A stretch of DNA of 64,000 nt from Deltaproteobacteria bacterium (GCA_013151635.1 JAADHV010000128.1:62001-126000), one strand, 5' to 3'; positions 34,715 through 43,434 are shown, numbered from the stretch's first letter. Notes: generated by a model from the sequence alone, not told the origin. Made by a program: numbers and translations.

Positions 34715-37039
34715 TTATAATTTTTTCCCAGACGGGAAGAATACCGTAAAAATTGAGTGTCCTGAATTCAAGCAATCCTTTTGCGTCTTGCAAAAGCGGC
34801 ATTTTTCAATATCACCAGGACATATGGCATCTTTGTTTTCCAAAAGGAAACAGCAGCGCCTGGATACCATTTTTAAAGTAAAGCCAAGCCGTTCTGAAAA
34901 GATTTTCATTCTTAATAAATCCGCACCTTTTCCGCCTGCATTAAAGGCAAAAGGTGTTTTGGTCGAATACAATAATGTTTCCTGGGTCGTGAAAAATCCT
35001 TCAAAAATCCTTTTTTTTGCATCAGTTTCAATCCCCACTCCAAAGTCATGGATACTCAAAAGAACGCCGGATTCTTTTTCCCGGATGGAAATATTGATTT
35101 TCCCGTTATCCGGTGTGTTTTCAATTGCGTTTTTAATAAGCCCGCAAATCATTTTATTCAGTATTTCTTCTGGCAGCAGAAGACAGGGCAGGTTGTCATC
35201 AGCATTAATTTGAATTTCAATATTCCTGAATTCAAACTCAGGCTCAATCAAGGTGTAAACTTCATTTATGTATTCAGAAAAATCAATGGGCCGGCGCTTA
35301 ATGGTTCTTGGCCCGAATTTTTCATCAATCAATTGTCTGACCGAGTGTTCAAGTCTCCGGGGGTCAAGGTTTTGCAGGATAAGGGTTTCCAGCTCGTCCT
35401 GGCAGGCTTCAAACATTTTTAATAAAAGTTTTTGCACGGAATATGTTTTGCCTTCCATGATATCCGCAACCTCATCCTGGATGTCAACAATTCTATTCAG
35501 GTTTCTTTCAATTCTGTTTAGTGTGGCATCCACATTTGCACCGGACAACGGCTTGAGTTTTTTCTTCAATATCTGCAGGGAACCTGTAAGAACGGCCACA
35601 GGAGTCTTAAGCTCGTGGGAAAGATGGTTGATGGCTTTTCCTTTGGCCCGGTTCAGGGAGGCCACATCCCTGTAAGCATCCCTGACTGCTTTGGAAAACC
35701 TTGCATTTTCAATTGAAATAGCACAGGTTCCTGCAATCATGGTCATAAGTTCCATATCATTATAATCAAACAGGTTTTGTTTTTTATTTATGGCACAAAG
35801 AACCCCGATAATTCTGCCCTCGCTCTTTATGGGGACTTCCAGAAGGCTTTTTGTCCGGTACCCCAGCCTTTCATCCCTTTCAGGGTAGTCTTTTAATAAT
35901 TTTTCGGCATCATTTACCAGGGCATATTCACCGGTTTTAATAATTTCTCCTGCCAGGACCGAATTTACAGGGAACCTGAATTTTTTTGCTCTTTTTTCTG
36001 TATCGGAATCATCGTAGGCTCCCCCTGTGAAAAATAATTCTTCCTTGATTTCATCATATAAAAGAACTATGGCGCCTTCAGTGTTTAGAAGGGCTTTTAC
36101 TTCTTTTGAAATATAGGTCATAAGATCTTCAAGTTCAGGGTATTCTGGTAGGACTGCACTGATTCTCATGATGGTTTTATTGTTTTTTTCAAGCCTTTTT
36201 TCTTCGGTGATATCTCTTAAGATAACAAAGGTGTCTCTTGAACCTGTTTTAAACCTTAAATGGGATGCAGCCCAGAGAACCACATCCAGAACCTTGCCGC
36301 CCCTTGTCAGCCGCTGTGTCTCATACCGGGTAAGGGACTTGTCCTCCCTGAATTTATTGAGCATATCATTTGTTTCGGTTTCAAGCCCGGGAGGCACAAA
36401 TGGTACGGATTTGCCCTTTAATTCATCAAGAAACCAGCCAAAGGTTTTTGAAAAGGAAGGGTTTACATATGAAACCAGGCCATTGCCATCATAAACCACA
36501 ATCGGGTAAGGTACAAATTCCAGGATTCTCCTGTAGATACGGTATAGTTCCCTTTTTTTCCTTTCGGCAATTTTTTCTTCTGTGACATCCTGGAGGGTCT
36601 CAACAGCACCGGCAATGTTACCTTGACTGTCCTTAAATGTTGCAGCCGTAAAAAAAAGCCATTTGCCTTCCTTGCCCAAGTCTTTAAAAAAGTCGGTGGC
36701 TGCAAATTTTTCTTTATCCTTGGACGACCTGACATACTTCAGGCCGTAGTGCTCTGCAATCCTTGCATCTGAAGACCTGTCAATGATAAGGTCTGCCATA
36801 ATCGGACGTTTTGAGGAATAAAAAGCCTTCCACTGGTCCTTTGTTGCAATCATGTCTTTGGCAGACAGTCCTGACAATTCTTCCAGGGCCTTGTTAAAAT
36901 GGGTGATAGTATGGTCTTTGTCTACAACAAATATTGGGATTGGTGCGTTAAAGATAATATTATTAAGTTTTTTATTTTGTTCTTCTAAGTTTTTTATCTT
37001 GTTTTCAAGTGCAGCAGTATAATCTGCATTATTTTTCAT
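34715..37039 (-). CDS. PAS-PAS-GAF sensor histidine kinase with a cysteine cluster in the ATPase domain
   Basis: A 774-residue soluble kinase. Order: short coiled coil (1-28), PAS (about 25-160), PAS (165-290), GAF (300-445), HisKA with HLSHELKTPVAVLTG (near 475), HATPase with N box KNAIENTPD and G1 HDFGVGIE. The G2 region (NAGGKGADLLRMKIF) is degenerate. Just before the last strand (FTVFFPSGKKL) sits an insertion with six cysteines at 729, 730, 740, 747, 750 and 756 (C-x6-C-x2-C-x5-C at its core), which suggests an Fe-S or metal site. No membrane segment. Possible partners are the receiver proteins at 38.0 or 25.0 kb. Confidence 0.87.
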   Translation of the reverse strand: MKNNADYTAALENKIKNLEEQNKKLNNIIFNAPIPIFVVDKDHTITHFNKALEELSGLSAKDMIATKDQWKAFYSSKRPIMADLIIDRSSDARIAEHYGLKYVRSSKDKEKFAATDFFKDLGKEGKWLFFTAATFKDSQGNIAGAVETLQDVTEEKIAERKKRELYRIYRRILEFVPYPIVVYDGNGLVSYVNPSFSKTFGWFLDELKGKSVPFVPPGLETETNDMLNKFREDKSLTRYETQRLTRGGKVLDVVLWAASHLRFKTGSRDTFVILRDITEEKRLEKNNKTIMRISAVLPEYPELEDLMTYISKEVKALLNTEGAIVLLYDEIKEELFFTGGAYDDSDTEKRAKKFRFPVNSVLAGEIIKTGEYALVNDAEKLLKDYPERDERLGYRTKSLLEVPIKSEGRIIGVLCAINKKQNLFDYNDMELMTMIAGTCAISIENARFSKAVRDAYRDVASLNRAKGKAINHLSHELKTPVAVLTGSLQILKKKLKPLSGANVDATLNRIERNLNRIVDIQDEVADIMEGKTYSVQKLLLKMFEACQDELETLILQNLDPRRLEHSVRQLIDEKFGPRTIKRRPIDFSEYINEVYTLIEPEFEFRNIEIQINADDNLPCLLLPEEILNKMICGLIKNAIENTPDNGKINISIREKESGVLLSIHDFGVGIETDAKKRIFEGFFTTQETLLYSTKTPFAFNAGGKGADLLRMKIFSERLGFTLKMVSRRCCFLLENKDAICPGDIEKCRFCKTQKDCLNSGHSIFTVFFPSGKKL

Positions 37040-37195
37040 GAATAAACCCCAAAAGACTTTACAAGATTATTTGATACCCGTATAACAAAATTTATAATTT
37101 AAAAGATTAAATGTTCTTTGCCAAAGCCTAGTTAATTTGCAATAAGCGACTATAATATATAAAATCATTGATTAAAATTGCAAGGATTTTAAAGG

Positions 37196-37948
37196 TTGAA
37201 GAAAGAAATGCCGGACACCACCATAAAAACAGAAATTCTTATTCATGACTTAAAGGTCCCCATCTCGGTAATAGATGCCGGGGCAAAATCGCTTCTGAAC
37301 CGCCAGGATTCCTACGGCCCTTTGACTGATAAACAGATAAAAGTATTAAAAAGGATCATAAGAAATACATTGACAACTAAGAGGCTGGTGAATGATGTGC
37401 TTGAGCTTGGGAGATCAAGAGAAGGGGTCATGATTATTTCTGATTTTCCTGTTTCACACCTTGTCACATGTGTACTGGTGGAAATATTTGATCTTTCTGA
37501 TCCCGGGGCAGCCGAGACCATCCGGAAAATCAAAACCTATGATGAGCTGAACCGGGTGGTTCAGGCCTGCGGTACAAAATTGTCCTTTAATCCCAAAGCC
37601 TGGAGAACCATGGTTCATCTTGATGAGGCCAAGGTGAGACAGATTTTAAGGAACCTTGTTACAAATGCGGTCAAACATCGATCTTCTTTTGTGGAAATTT
37701 CAGGCAGTATTGAAGAAAAACAATTGATTTTAAAAGTGAAAGATGATGGCCGCGGAATACCCCCTTCAGACCATCAAAGGATTTTTGAAACCTATTTCAC
37801 TACGGGATCATCCATTGAGAGTGCCATCCAGAGTCATGGCCTTGGGCTTGCCGGGGTAATGGTATTGTTAAAGGATATGGGGGGAACGCTTACTTTGAAT
37901 TCCGACGATGGGAAAGGAGCTGAATTTATAGTGGCAATTCCTTTATAA
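37196..37948 (+). CDS. Sensor-less histidine kinase
   Basis: About 250 residues comprising only dimerisation/phosphotransfer and ATPase domains. The H box is ILIHDLKVPISVI, unusual in having HDLK rather than HELR. The N box is NLVTNAVKH, G1 is DDGRGIPP and G2 HGLGLAGVMVLLK. There is no sensor domain or membrane helix, so input must come from a partner protein. The start is uncertain: TTG at 37196 or ATG at 37208. It is divergent from the PAS-GAF kinase, and its stop is 2 bases from the end of the convergent receiver gene, which suggests a three-gene signalling unit. Confidence 0.85.
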   Translation: MKKEMPDTTIKTEILIHDLKVPISVIDAGAKSLLNRQDSYGPLTDKQIKVLKRIIRNTLTTKRLVNDVLELGRSREGVMIISDFPVSHLVTCVLVEIFDLSDPGAAETIRKIKTYDELNRVVQACGTKLSFNPKAWRTMVHLDEAKVRQILRNLVTNAVKHRSSFVEISGSIEEKQLILKVKDDGRGIPPSDHQRIFETYFTTGSSIESAIQSHGLGLAGVMVLLKDMGGTLTLNSDDGKGAEFIVAIPL

Positions 37949-37950
37949 AG

Positions 37951-38475
37951 TCATTCCATTTTCTGGATATCGTCCCTTGATGATATCTGCTTTGTATCAA
38001 ATTCATCCCAGAAATCACGGTCATTTTTCCTCCAGCCTTCACCAAACAATTTGTCAAATACAGGTTTAAGCAATGAAAACCAGGTGGCATGGGCTTTTTT
38101 CCCTTCTTTTCTTGCATGCAATATATCAGCAATATAAAGGGAAATATCCACAAGTTTATCTTTAGGGACATAAGCATCCGCGCCCTGTTCAATGGATTGT
38201 TTTAAATTGTCCGGGGTTAAGGCATGGGCTGTCAGCATCAGGGAGGGAATATCCATTTTGCTGGTGATCCTCAAAAGGTCGTAGCCTTTAACGCCCATGA
38301 TATCCAGGATAGCAACATCATAGACGTTATTTTTTAAAAGGACGACTGCATCTTCAAAGGTTGCGGCCGTGTCAACCGAACATGTGTATAGTAACTCTTC
38401 AAGGGTTTCTAAAATATCCGGTTCATCGTCAACCACAAGGACTTTTTTGTTCTCAAGAATGTTTTGATTATCCAT
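37951..38475 (-). CDS. Receiver-domain protein with shared C-terminal module
   Basis: A 174-residue response regulator without a DNA-binding domain. The receiver (about 8-128) has VVDDEPDILETLEELL, phospho-acceptor Asp in AILDIMGVKGYDLL, LTAHAL and YVPKDK. After a short linker comes the module WFSLLKPVFDKLFGEGW..NDRDFWDEFDTK (about 135-165), nearly the same as at the end of the UspA-receiver fusion at 25 kb. The receivers are also closely alike, so the two are paralogues. It lies beside two kinases. Confidence 0.87.
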   Translation of the reverse strand: MDNQNILENKKVLVVDDEPDILETLEELLYTCSVDTAATFEDAVVLLKNNVYDVAILDIMGVKGYDLLRITSKMDIPSLMLTAHALTPDNLKQSIEQGADAYVPKDKLVDISLYIADILHARKEGKKAHATWFSLLKPVFDKLFGEGWRKNDRDFWDEFDTKQISSRDDIQKME

Positions 38476-38531
38476 TCAGCCTCCTGTTCACGTTTTAAGG
38501 CAAACACGCTAAATATAACATTTATGCTATC

Positions 38532-39755
38532 TTATTGGAAATTGTTTAATAATTCAATAACATATTCTATATCGGCAGATGTGTGACCAGCATTAATCTG
38601 AAACCTGATGGTTTCATCGCCTTTTGGCACTACGGGAAAAGTCAATCCAACCACCAGTACGCCATGATCAAATAAATATTTTACAAGAACATGGGTTTTT
38701 TTTGTATCTCTCACCATTAACGGGACAACAGGGTGGGGGCCGGGTATGGATTCCAATCCGAGTTTTTCAAGCCCTTCCCGGAACTGGACCGTCCTCTCTT
38801 TCAGGGCTTTAAGCAATAAAAGGCCCTCATCGCTGTCGCAGATGTCAATGGCTTTTATTGCAGCAGCGCAGTCTGCAACACTTAAAGGGTTGGTGTAAAT
38901 GTAAGTGTCTGCCTTCTGGCGGACAGATTCAATGATGTTCCGGCTTGCTGCAATAAATCCCCCGTTAACACCAAAGGCTTTCCCAAAAGTCCCTATAATT
39001 ATATCAGGTGATGCATTGCAAAAATCCAAAGTACCCCGGCCGGTATCTCCATAAGCTCCCATGCCGTGTGAATCATCCACGACTGTGATGACACCGTCCT
39101 TGAATTTTGAATCATATTCTCGGCATATTTTATTTATTTCATTAATGGGTGCATAATCTCCCCGCATGCTGAATATCCCGTCAAATATCACGATAACACG
39201 TTCGATGTCAGGGCCGGCTTCATCAAGGCATCTTTTCAGGTCACCCATATCATTATGTTTGAAAATGCCCTTGTTTTTACTTGGGATATTGCTGATTCGC
39301 ATGGCCCTGATAATGCTGTTATGGTTTAGCCGGTCCCCGATCCAATGCGTTTTATTATTGGAAAGACTTAAGGCAAGCCCGCAGTTTGAGGTGTATGCAG
39401 AGTTGAAAATTTTGGCCGAAGCCTTGCCCACAAACCTTGCCACTCTTTTTTCAAGCTGGTCGTGAAGGATAAAAGTTCCATCAATGAATCTTACTGCTCC
39501 GGGGCCGACGCCGAATGTCCGGCTCGCCTTGTCTGCCGCGGCCACAAGTTCCGGATTATTGGAAAGGGACAGGTAAGAGTTGGAATTCAGCCTTATAAAC
39601 TCATTATCATTGCCGGCAAGTTTATATCGGGGCCCGAATTTGCCCTTTGGCGGTATGTATTGTTCAATTATCCTTTCCGGGGATTTGGCCCTTCCTTCTT
39701 TTTTTAAAACATCTAATTCCCGTGCCAGGGATATATCAAGTTTGTTTGTGGACAT
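38532..39755 (-). CDS. kbl: 2-amino-3-ketobutyrate CoA ligase-type aminotransferase
   Basis: A PLP-dependent alpha-oxoamine synthase of about 407 residues. With threonine dehydrogenase it would cleave 2-amino-3-ketobutyrate with CoA to glycine and acetyl-CoA. PLP landmarks are VVDDSHGMGAYGDTGRG and the Schiff-base lysine in IIGTFGKAFGVNGG. The ATG at 39755 is preferred over an upstream TTG, since GGAG lies about 12 bases before it and the TTG lacks a site. It follows tdh by 45 bases on the same strand. The family also includes serine palmitoyltransferase, but the tdh neighbour supports Kbl. Confidence 0.87.
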   Translation of the reverse strand: MSTNKLDISLARELDVLKKEGRAKSPERIIEQYIPPKGKFGPRYKLAGNDNEFIRLNSNSYLSLSNNPELVAAADKASRTFGVGPGAVRFIDGTFILHDQLEKRVARFVGKASAKIFNSAYTSNCGLALSLSNNKTHWIGDRLNHNSIIRAMRISNIPSKNKGIFKHNDMGDLKRCLDEAGPDIERVIVIFDGIFSMRGDYAPINEINKICREYDSKFKDGVITVVDDSHGMGAYGDTGRGTLDFCNASPDIIIGTFGKAFGVNGGFIAASRNIIESVRQKADTYIYTNPLSVADCAAAIKAIDICDSDEGLLLLKALKERTVQFREGLEKLGLESIPGPHPVVPLMVRDTKKTHVLVKYLFDHGVLVVGLTFPVVPKGDETIRFQINAGHTSADIEYVIELLNNFQ

Positions 39756-39800
39756 TTTTTTATTTTGCTCCAAGAATAATAATTCTTAATTTATAACCGG

Positions 39801-40835
39801 TTAAGTCCAGTCAAGTATGACTTTCCCTGACTTCCCCGACCTCATTATTTCAAATCCTTTTTTAAATTGTGTATAATGAAATTTATGGGTGATTAAAGGC
39901 ACAATATCAAGCCCGCTTTGAATCATGCTGCTCATTTTATACCAGGTTTCATACATTTCCCTGCCGTAGATGCCCTTTATCGTCAGCATGTTAAATACAA
40001 CTTTGTTCCAGTCAATATCCGTGTTCTCCGGCATGATGCCCAGAAGGGCAATTTTCCCGCCATGGCACATATTGTCAAGAATTGACCTTAAGGCGGCAGG
40101 GTTGCCGGACATTTCCATGGCCACATCAAACCCTTCTTTCATGCCAAGGTCTTTCTGGGCCTGTTCAATGCTTTTTTTTGTTACATCAATGGCCATTGTG
40201 GCCCCGGCTTTTTTGGCAAGATCAAGCCGGTAAGGATTGACATCTGTTACCACGACATAGCGTGCACCGGAATGCTTTGCAATAGCCGCGGCCATACAGC
40301 CTATGGGGCCGGCCCCTGTAATCAGGACATCTTCTCCCAGGACGTCAAAAGAAAGCGCCGTATGGGTTGCATTTCCAAGGGGGTCAAAACAGGCAAGGAC
40401 ATCTAAAGGGATGTTTTTATTGCAATACCAGACATTTGTGACCGGTATAGCAAGATATTCGGCAAAGGCCCCAGGCCTGTTGACGCCAACCCCTTTTGTG
40501 TCCCTGCACAAGTGCCGCCGCCCGGCAAGGCAGTTCCTGCAATGTCCGCAAACCAGATGGCCTTCCCCTGAAACAAGGTCTCCTGGTTTGAAATCCACTA
40601 CATGGGAACCTGTTTTCTCAATTGTTCCTACAAATTCATGACCAATGTGCATGGGAACAGGAATTGTCTGCTGTGACCATTTGTCCCAGTTGTAAATATG
40701 GACATCAGTTCCGCAAATGGCAGTTTTAACGATTTTTATCAAAACTTCATTATGGCTGATATCCGGAACTTGCACATCCTTTAGCCATAGACCTTCTTCA
40801 GGCTTTGTTTTTACAAGCGCTTTCATTGTTTTCAT
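39801..40835 (-). CDS. tdh: L-threonine 3-dehydrogenase
   Basis: A 344-residue zinc alcohol-dehydrogenase-family enzyme, which oxidises threonine to 2-amino-3-ketobutyrate with NAD. Catalytic zinc motif is [15 protein letters not shown] with GHEFVG, structural zinc is [15 protein letters not shown], and the NAD motif is [12 protein letters not shown]. Known Tdh proteins begin MKAL, so the second ATG (40826) may be the true start; neither has a clear ribosome site. Its first codon and upstream region lie in the direct repeat that flanks the restriction-modification island, so the island interrupts its promoter side. Confidence 0.93.
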   Translation of the reverse strand: MKTMKALVKTKPEEGLWLKDVQVPDISHNEVLIKIVKTAICGTDVHIYNWDKWSQQTIPVPMHIGHEFVGTIEKTGSHVVDFKPGDLVSGEGHLVCGHCRNCLAGRRHLCRDTKGVGVNRPGAFAEYLAIPVTNVWYCNKNIPLDVLACFDPLGNATHTALSFDVLGEDVLITGAGPIGCMAAAIAKHSGARYVVVTDVNPYRLDLAKKAGATMAIDVTKKSIEQAQKDLGMKEGFDVAMEMSGNPAALRSILDNMCHGGKIALLGIMPENTDIDWNKVVFNMLTIKGIYGREMYETWYKMSSMIQSGLDIVPLITHKFHYTQFKKGFEIMRSGKSGKVILDWT

Positions 40836-40921
40836 GAGATATAAATCCGGTTAATTCATATGTAAATACTAATATTTCCCCATGAAAATGAATATACTAT
40901 AAATGCTGATGAAATACTATC
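40830..40921. repeat. Left direct repeat of the restriction-modification island
   Basis: This 92-base segment matches 43181-43266. The inner 52 bases (40870-40921 and 43215-43266) are identical; the outer part has a few substitutions and a 6-base indel. It covers the tdh upstream region. Confidence 0.9.
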
Positions 40922-40966
40922 TGCAAAAGAAAAGTTTAGAGGCTGAATTGAAAGGACTTGCTTTAG

Positions 40967-40975
40967 CCCCCCCCC
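40967..40975 (+). repeat. C9 homopolymer tract
   Basis: Nine consecutive C in AT-rich sequence just inside the left end of the island and past the methyltransferase stop. It is non-coding here. Confidence 0.9.
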
Positions 40976-41002
40976 TGGAAAAATTAAGTGGAAATCAACC
41001 TG

Positions 41003-41856
41003 TTAAATGTTATTGGTGACAGCTGCCAGTCTTTTTTTGGCTATATTCAAATATTTAATATTATTGTCAATGCCGACAAATTTTCGATTTAGTTTTTTAC
41101 ATGCAACTCCTGTTGTGCCGCTACCGCAAAATGGATCAAAAACTAAATCGTTAACATTAGTAGATGCAATTATTGCTCTTTTTACAACGCTTTCAGGTTT
41201 TTGTGTCGGATGTTTTCCGAAATTTTTTTCAGAATTATTGGCTGATGCCATTTTCCAGATATCTCGCCATACAGATTTCATGGGATACCCATTAGAAATA
41301 GTTTTGAGTACATCATAATTAAAAATATGTTTTGAATGCTTTGTTTTTGCTGCCCAGATAATGTGTTCAGATGCATGAGTAAAATATTTTTTGGCTAAAT
41401 TTGGTGGCGGATCTGGTTTTTCCCAGACGATATTATTTAATATTTTAAAATTTAACTCCTGTAGAGCAAATCCGACTGAGAATATATTATGAAATGTTCC
41501 ACAAACCCAGATGGAGCCGTTTTTTTTAAAATCCGTTTACTTTCCAATAACCATTTCCTGTTGAAATCATGCACAGCTTTTATGTCCCGGGACTTATCCC
41601 ACACACCCTTATCAACACAGACCTTTTTGCCACTTTTGCATGTTATTCCACCCGAAGATAAAAAATAAGGTGGGTCTGCAAAAATAAGATCGACACAATT
41701 GCCTGGTATATTTGTAAAGAAGGACAATGCATCTAAATTATATAATTTAATTTTACTGACAACATCGTAATAAAATGGTGGAATATGATCTTCACAGATT
41801 TTATCATGTTGATTGAAATCAAATATATTTAAATCATTGGCGATATAATATTTCAT
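41003..41856 (-). pseudogene. Beta-class DNA methyltransferase, frame-broken at an A8 tract
   Basis: Two adjacent frames together give a 284-residue N6-adenine/N4-cytosine methyltransferase. The first part (41856-41521) carries motif IV DLIFADPPY. It then leaves frame in a run of eight A (minus strand of 41520-41527) and stops at 41452. The second frame continues NGSIWVCGTF..LNNIVWEKPDPPPNL and ends with HPTQKPE and motif I VFDPFCGSGTTGVACKKLNRKF. One extra A would restore the frame, and a -1 slip at the in-frame A AAA AAA heptamer would do the same. It may be a pseudogene, a phase-variable gene, a frameshifting gene or a sequencing error. Confidence 0.85.
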
Positions 41857-41914
41857 AAAATAATTTTAACAAAATCAAGTATTAATGTCGCCTTGTTCAG
41901 GCTCTTTTTTTGCT

Positions 41915-42571
41915 TTATCCCGCAGTAGCTTTATTAAGAGGTACAACTTTTTCAACTTGAGAATGATTTGAATATGTTTCCCAATCAGGGGTATATTCTG
42001 CTGCTTGATTTCCCCAGGTTGTCCATCCTTTCCTTTTCCCCCGGCCGAAAAGCTCCAGAAATGGTCCCCAGCTGCAAGATTCTATTAAATCATATTGTTC
42101 ATCCGGTTTTCTACTATGTTCTCTTTTCCGTGATGATATAATATTTTCCTGGCTTCTTCCAGGCTGTAATGTTCTTATATTTTTACCACGTACTCCGAAC
42201 AAAATCATTTCAGTAACATTCCTGAAATAAAAGCCGACACCTCTTCTGTCAGGCCCACCATCTTTTCTGATTTTGTACCAGATCAAGTTTGTTTTATATT
42301 TAAAACCCCAATGTTCCATTACCTGCATACCTTCTGCTAAGAGTGCATTTGGAACCCATAAATAAAGATGAGCTCTTTCTTTTGCAACAGCTTCTACAGG
42401 CAGTCCTTTTATTTCTTGCAACTTCATTGTAGAATAGCGTAACAGCCTTTTATGCTCCGGCGCCATTTTGCCAGTACGATTTTGAAACTGCCACGGTGGG
42501 TCAGCAAGTATTGTTGAATATTTCTTTTCACCGATAAAGTCCAATAAATCATCTGAAGCATTCATAGTCAT
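41915..42571 (-). CDS. MT-A70-family DNA adenine methyltransferase
   Basis: About 218 residues of the MT-A70 family, which methylates adenine N6. Catalytic motif IV is STILADPPWQF near residue 20, and the RHxxxx-type core continues with HLYLWVPNALLAEGMQVMEHWGFKYKTNLIWYK. The start is the ATG at 42571, whose ATGA overlaps the restriction enzyme stop, so translation is coupled. The C-terminal region (WGPFLELFGRGKRKGWTTWGNQ) is typical. It would protect host DNA against the adjacent endonuclease if the specificities match. AT-rich compared with flanking genes. Confidence 0.88.
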   Translation of the reverse strand: MTMNASDDLLDFIGEKKYSTILADPPWQFQNRTGKMAPEHKRLLRYSTMKLQEIKGLPVEAVAKERAHLYLWVPNALLAEGMQVMEHWGFKYKTNLIWYKIRKDGGPDRRGVGFYFRNVTEMILFGVRGKNIRTLQPGRSQENIISSRKREHSRKPDEQYDLIESCSWGPFLELFGRGKRKGWTTWGNQAAEYTPDWETYSNHSQVEKVVPLNKATAG

Positions 42572-43158
42572 ACGTCCTTTACATAAAGAGATTTTGAAAT
42601 TCCAAAAACTACAAGCGGGCATCCTGCTCCGCTGCCACCTTCTACTCTTGGAATCAACTTGCTCATATGCGTTGTTGATGCTCCATAAGATGAGCCTCTG
42701 CCGATATCATTAAATATTTCTTGAAGGTTATCACATCGCGTAATAATGACACCAACACTAATTGCGCGCAGATCAAAGAGTAACCTGAAATTATTTAAAT
42801 CCCGATCGAAAAAAGGATCTTTATTATTCCATTCAATTTCCAGGGCAACTCTATTTTTAAAACAGTCAATTTTGTGAGTTGGGGTATCCATTGTATGATC
42901 ATCAACAATAACTTTGGTTGCAAATTCTTTTTCAACCCAGTCTCTTTGATAAAGGTATTCGTCTATATAGCCGGAAACCTTTGATTTCCTTCCACCGGCC
43001 TTCATGATCCAGCTCTTTTTCAGCCGGAAATCTTTTAGAACTGATATTATATCATTCCATTCGTTTTTAAAATCTTGCTTCAAAATAGCGCAAGCATGTT
43101 TCCATTCATATACTTCATAGTTTTTTCTGATAAATTCAGGAAGCAATTCTATGCTCAT
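42568..43158 (-). CDS. BglII/BstYI-type type II restriction endonuclease
   Basis: A 196-residue protein resembling the BglII/BstYI endonuclease family. The PD-(D/E)xK-like core reads HKIDCFKNRVALEIEWNNKD: Asp98, eight residues, Glu107, one residue, Glu109, matching BglII Asp84, Glu93 and Gln95 in spacing. It continues FDRDLNNFRLLFDLRAISVGVIITR. Known members cut AGATCT or RGATCY, so a GATC-centred site is plausible. GGAG lies 6-7 bases before the ATG. Its upstream region is the right copy of the tdh-derived repeat. It is first in a three-gene minus-strand unit with two methyltransferase genes. Confidence 0.85.
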   Translation of the reverse strand: MSIELLPEFIRKNYEVYEWKHACAILKQDFKNEWNDIISVLKDFRLKKSWIMKAGGRKSKVSGYIDEYLYQRDWVEKEFATKVIVDDHTMDTPTHKIDCFKNRVALEIEWNNKDPFFDRDLNNFRLLFDLRAISVGVIITRCDNLQEIFNDIGRGSSYGASTTHMSKLIPRVEGGSGAGCPLVVFGISKSLYVKDV

Positions 43159-43180
43159 GTTTTCTCCATGCTCCGTGTAT

Positions 43181-43266
43181 TTTCATTAGAGATAAATTCG
43201 GTTAATTCATATATTAATATTTCCCCATGAAAATGAATATACTATAAATGCTGATGAAATACTATC
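43181..43266. repeat. Right direct repeat of the restriction-modification island
   Basis: An 86-base copy of 40830-40921 in the same orientation, including the 52-base identical block at 43215-43266. It ends 22 bases before the endonuclease start and probably supplies that gene's promoter. Confidence 0.9.
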
Positions 43267-43434
43267 CACAAAGATTCTTTATACGAGGTCTCTATCTAAG
43301 TCAAAATTATCAGTCCTGAAACGCAATGGAAATATCATAAAACACTTCAACTGCTAAAATTTTGATATAGATAGATCAAATAAAAACCACAAGCTCCCCA
43401 ACCAGGAAAAAGTACAATAGACCCGGATGGCATG

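Noticed and set aside
35048-36585. Plus-strand frames opposite the PAS-GAF kinase
   Set aside because: The kinase frame has continuous domain matches; the opposite frames have none.
40830-43266. Composite transposon or IS-bounded element
   Set aside because: Flanking repeats are direct, match host promoter sequence and no transposase is present.
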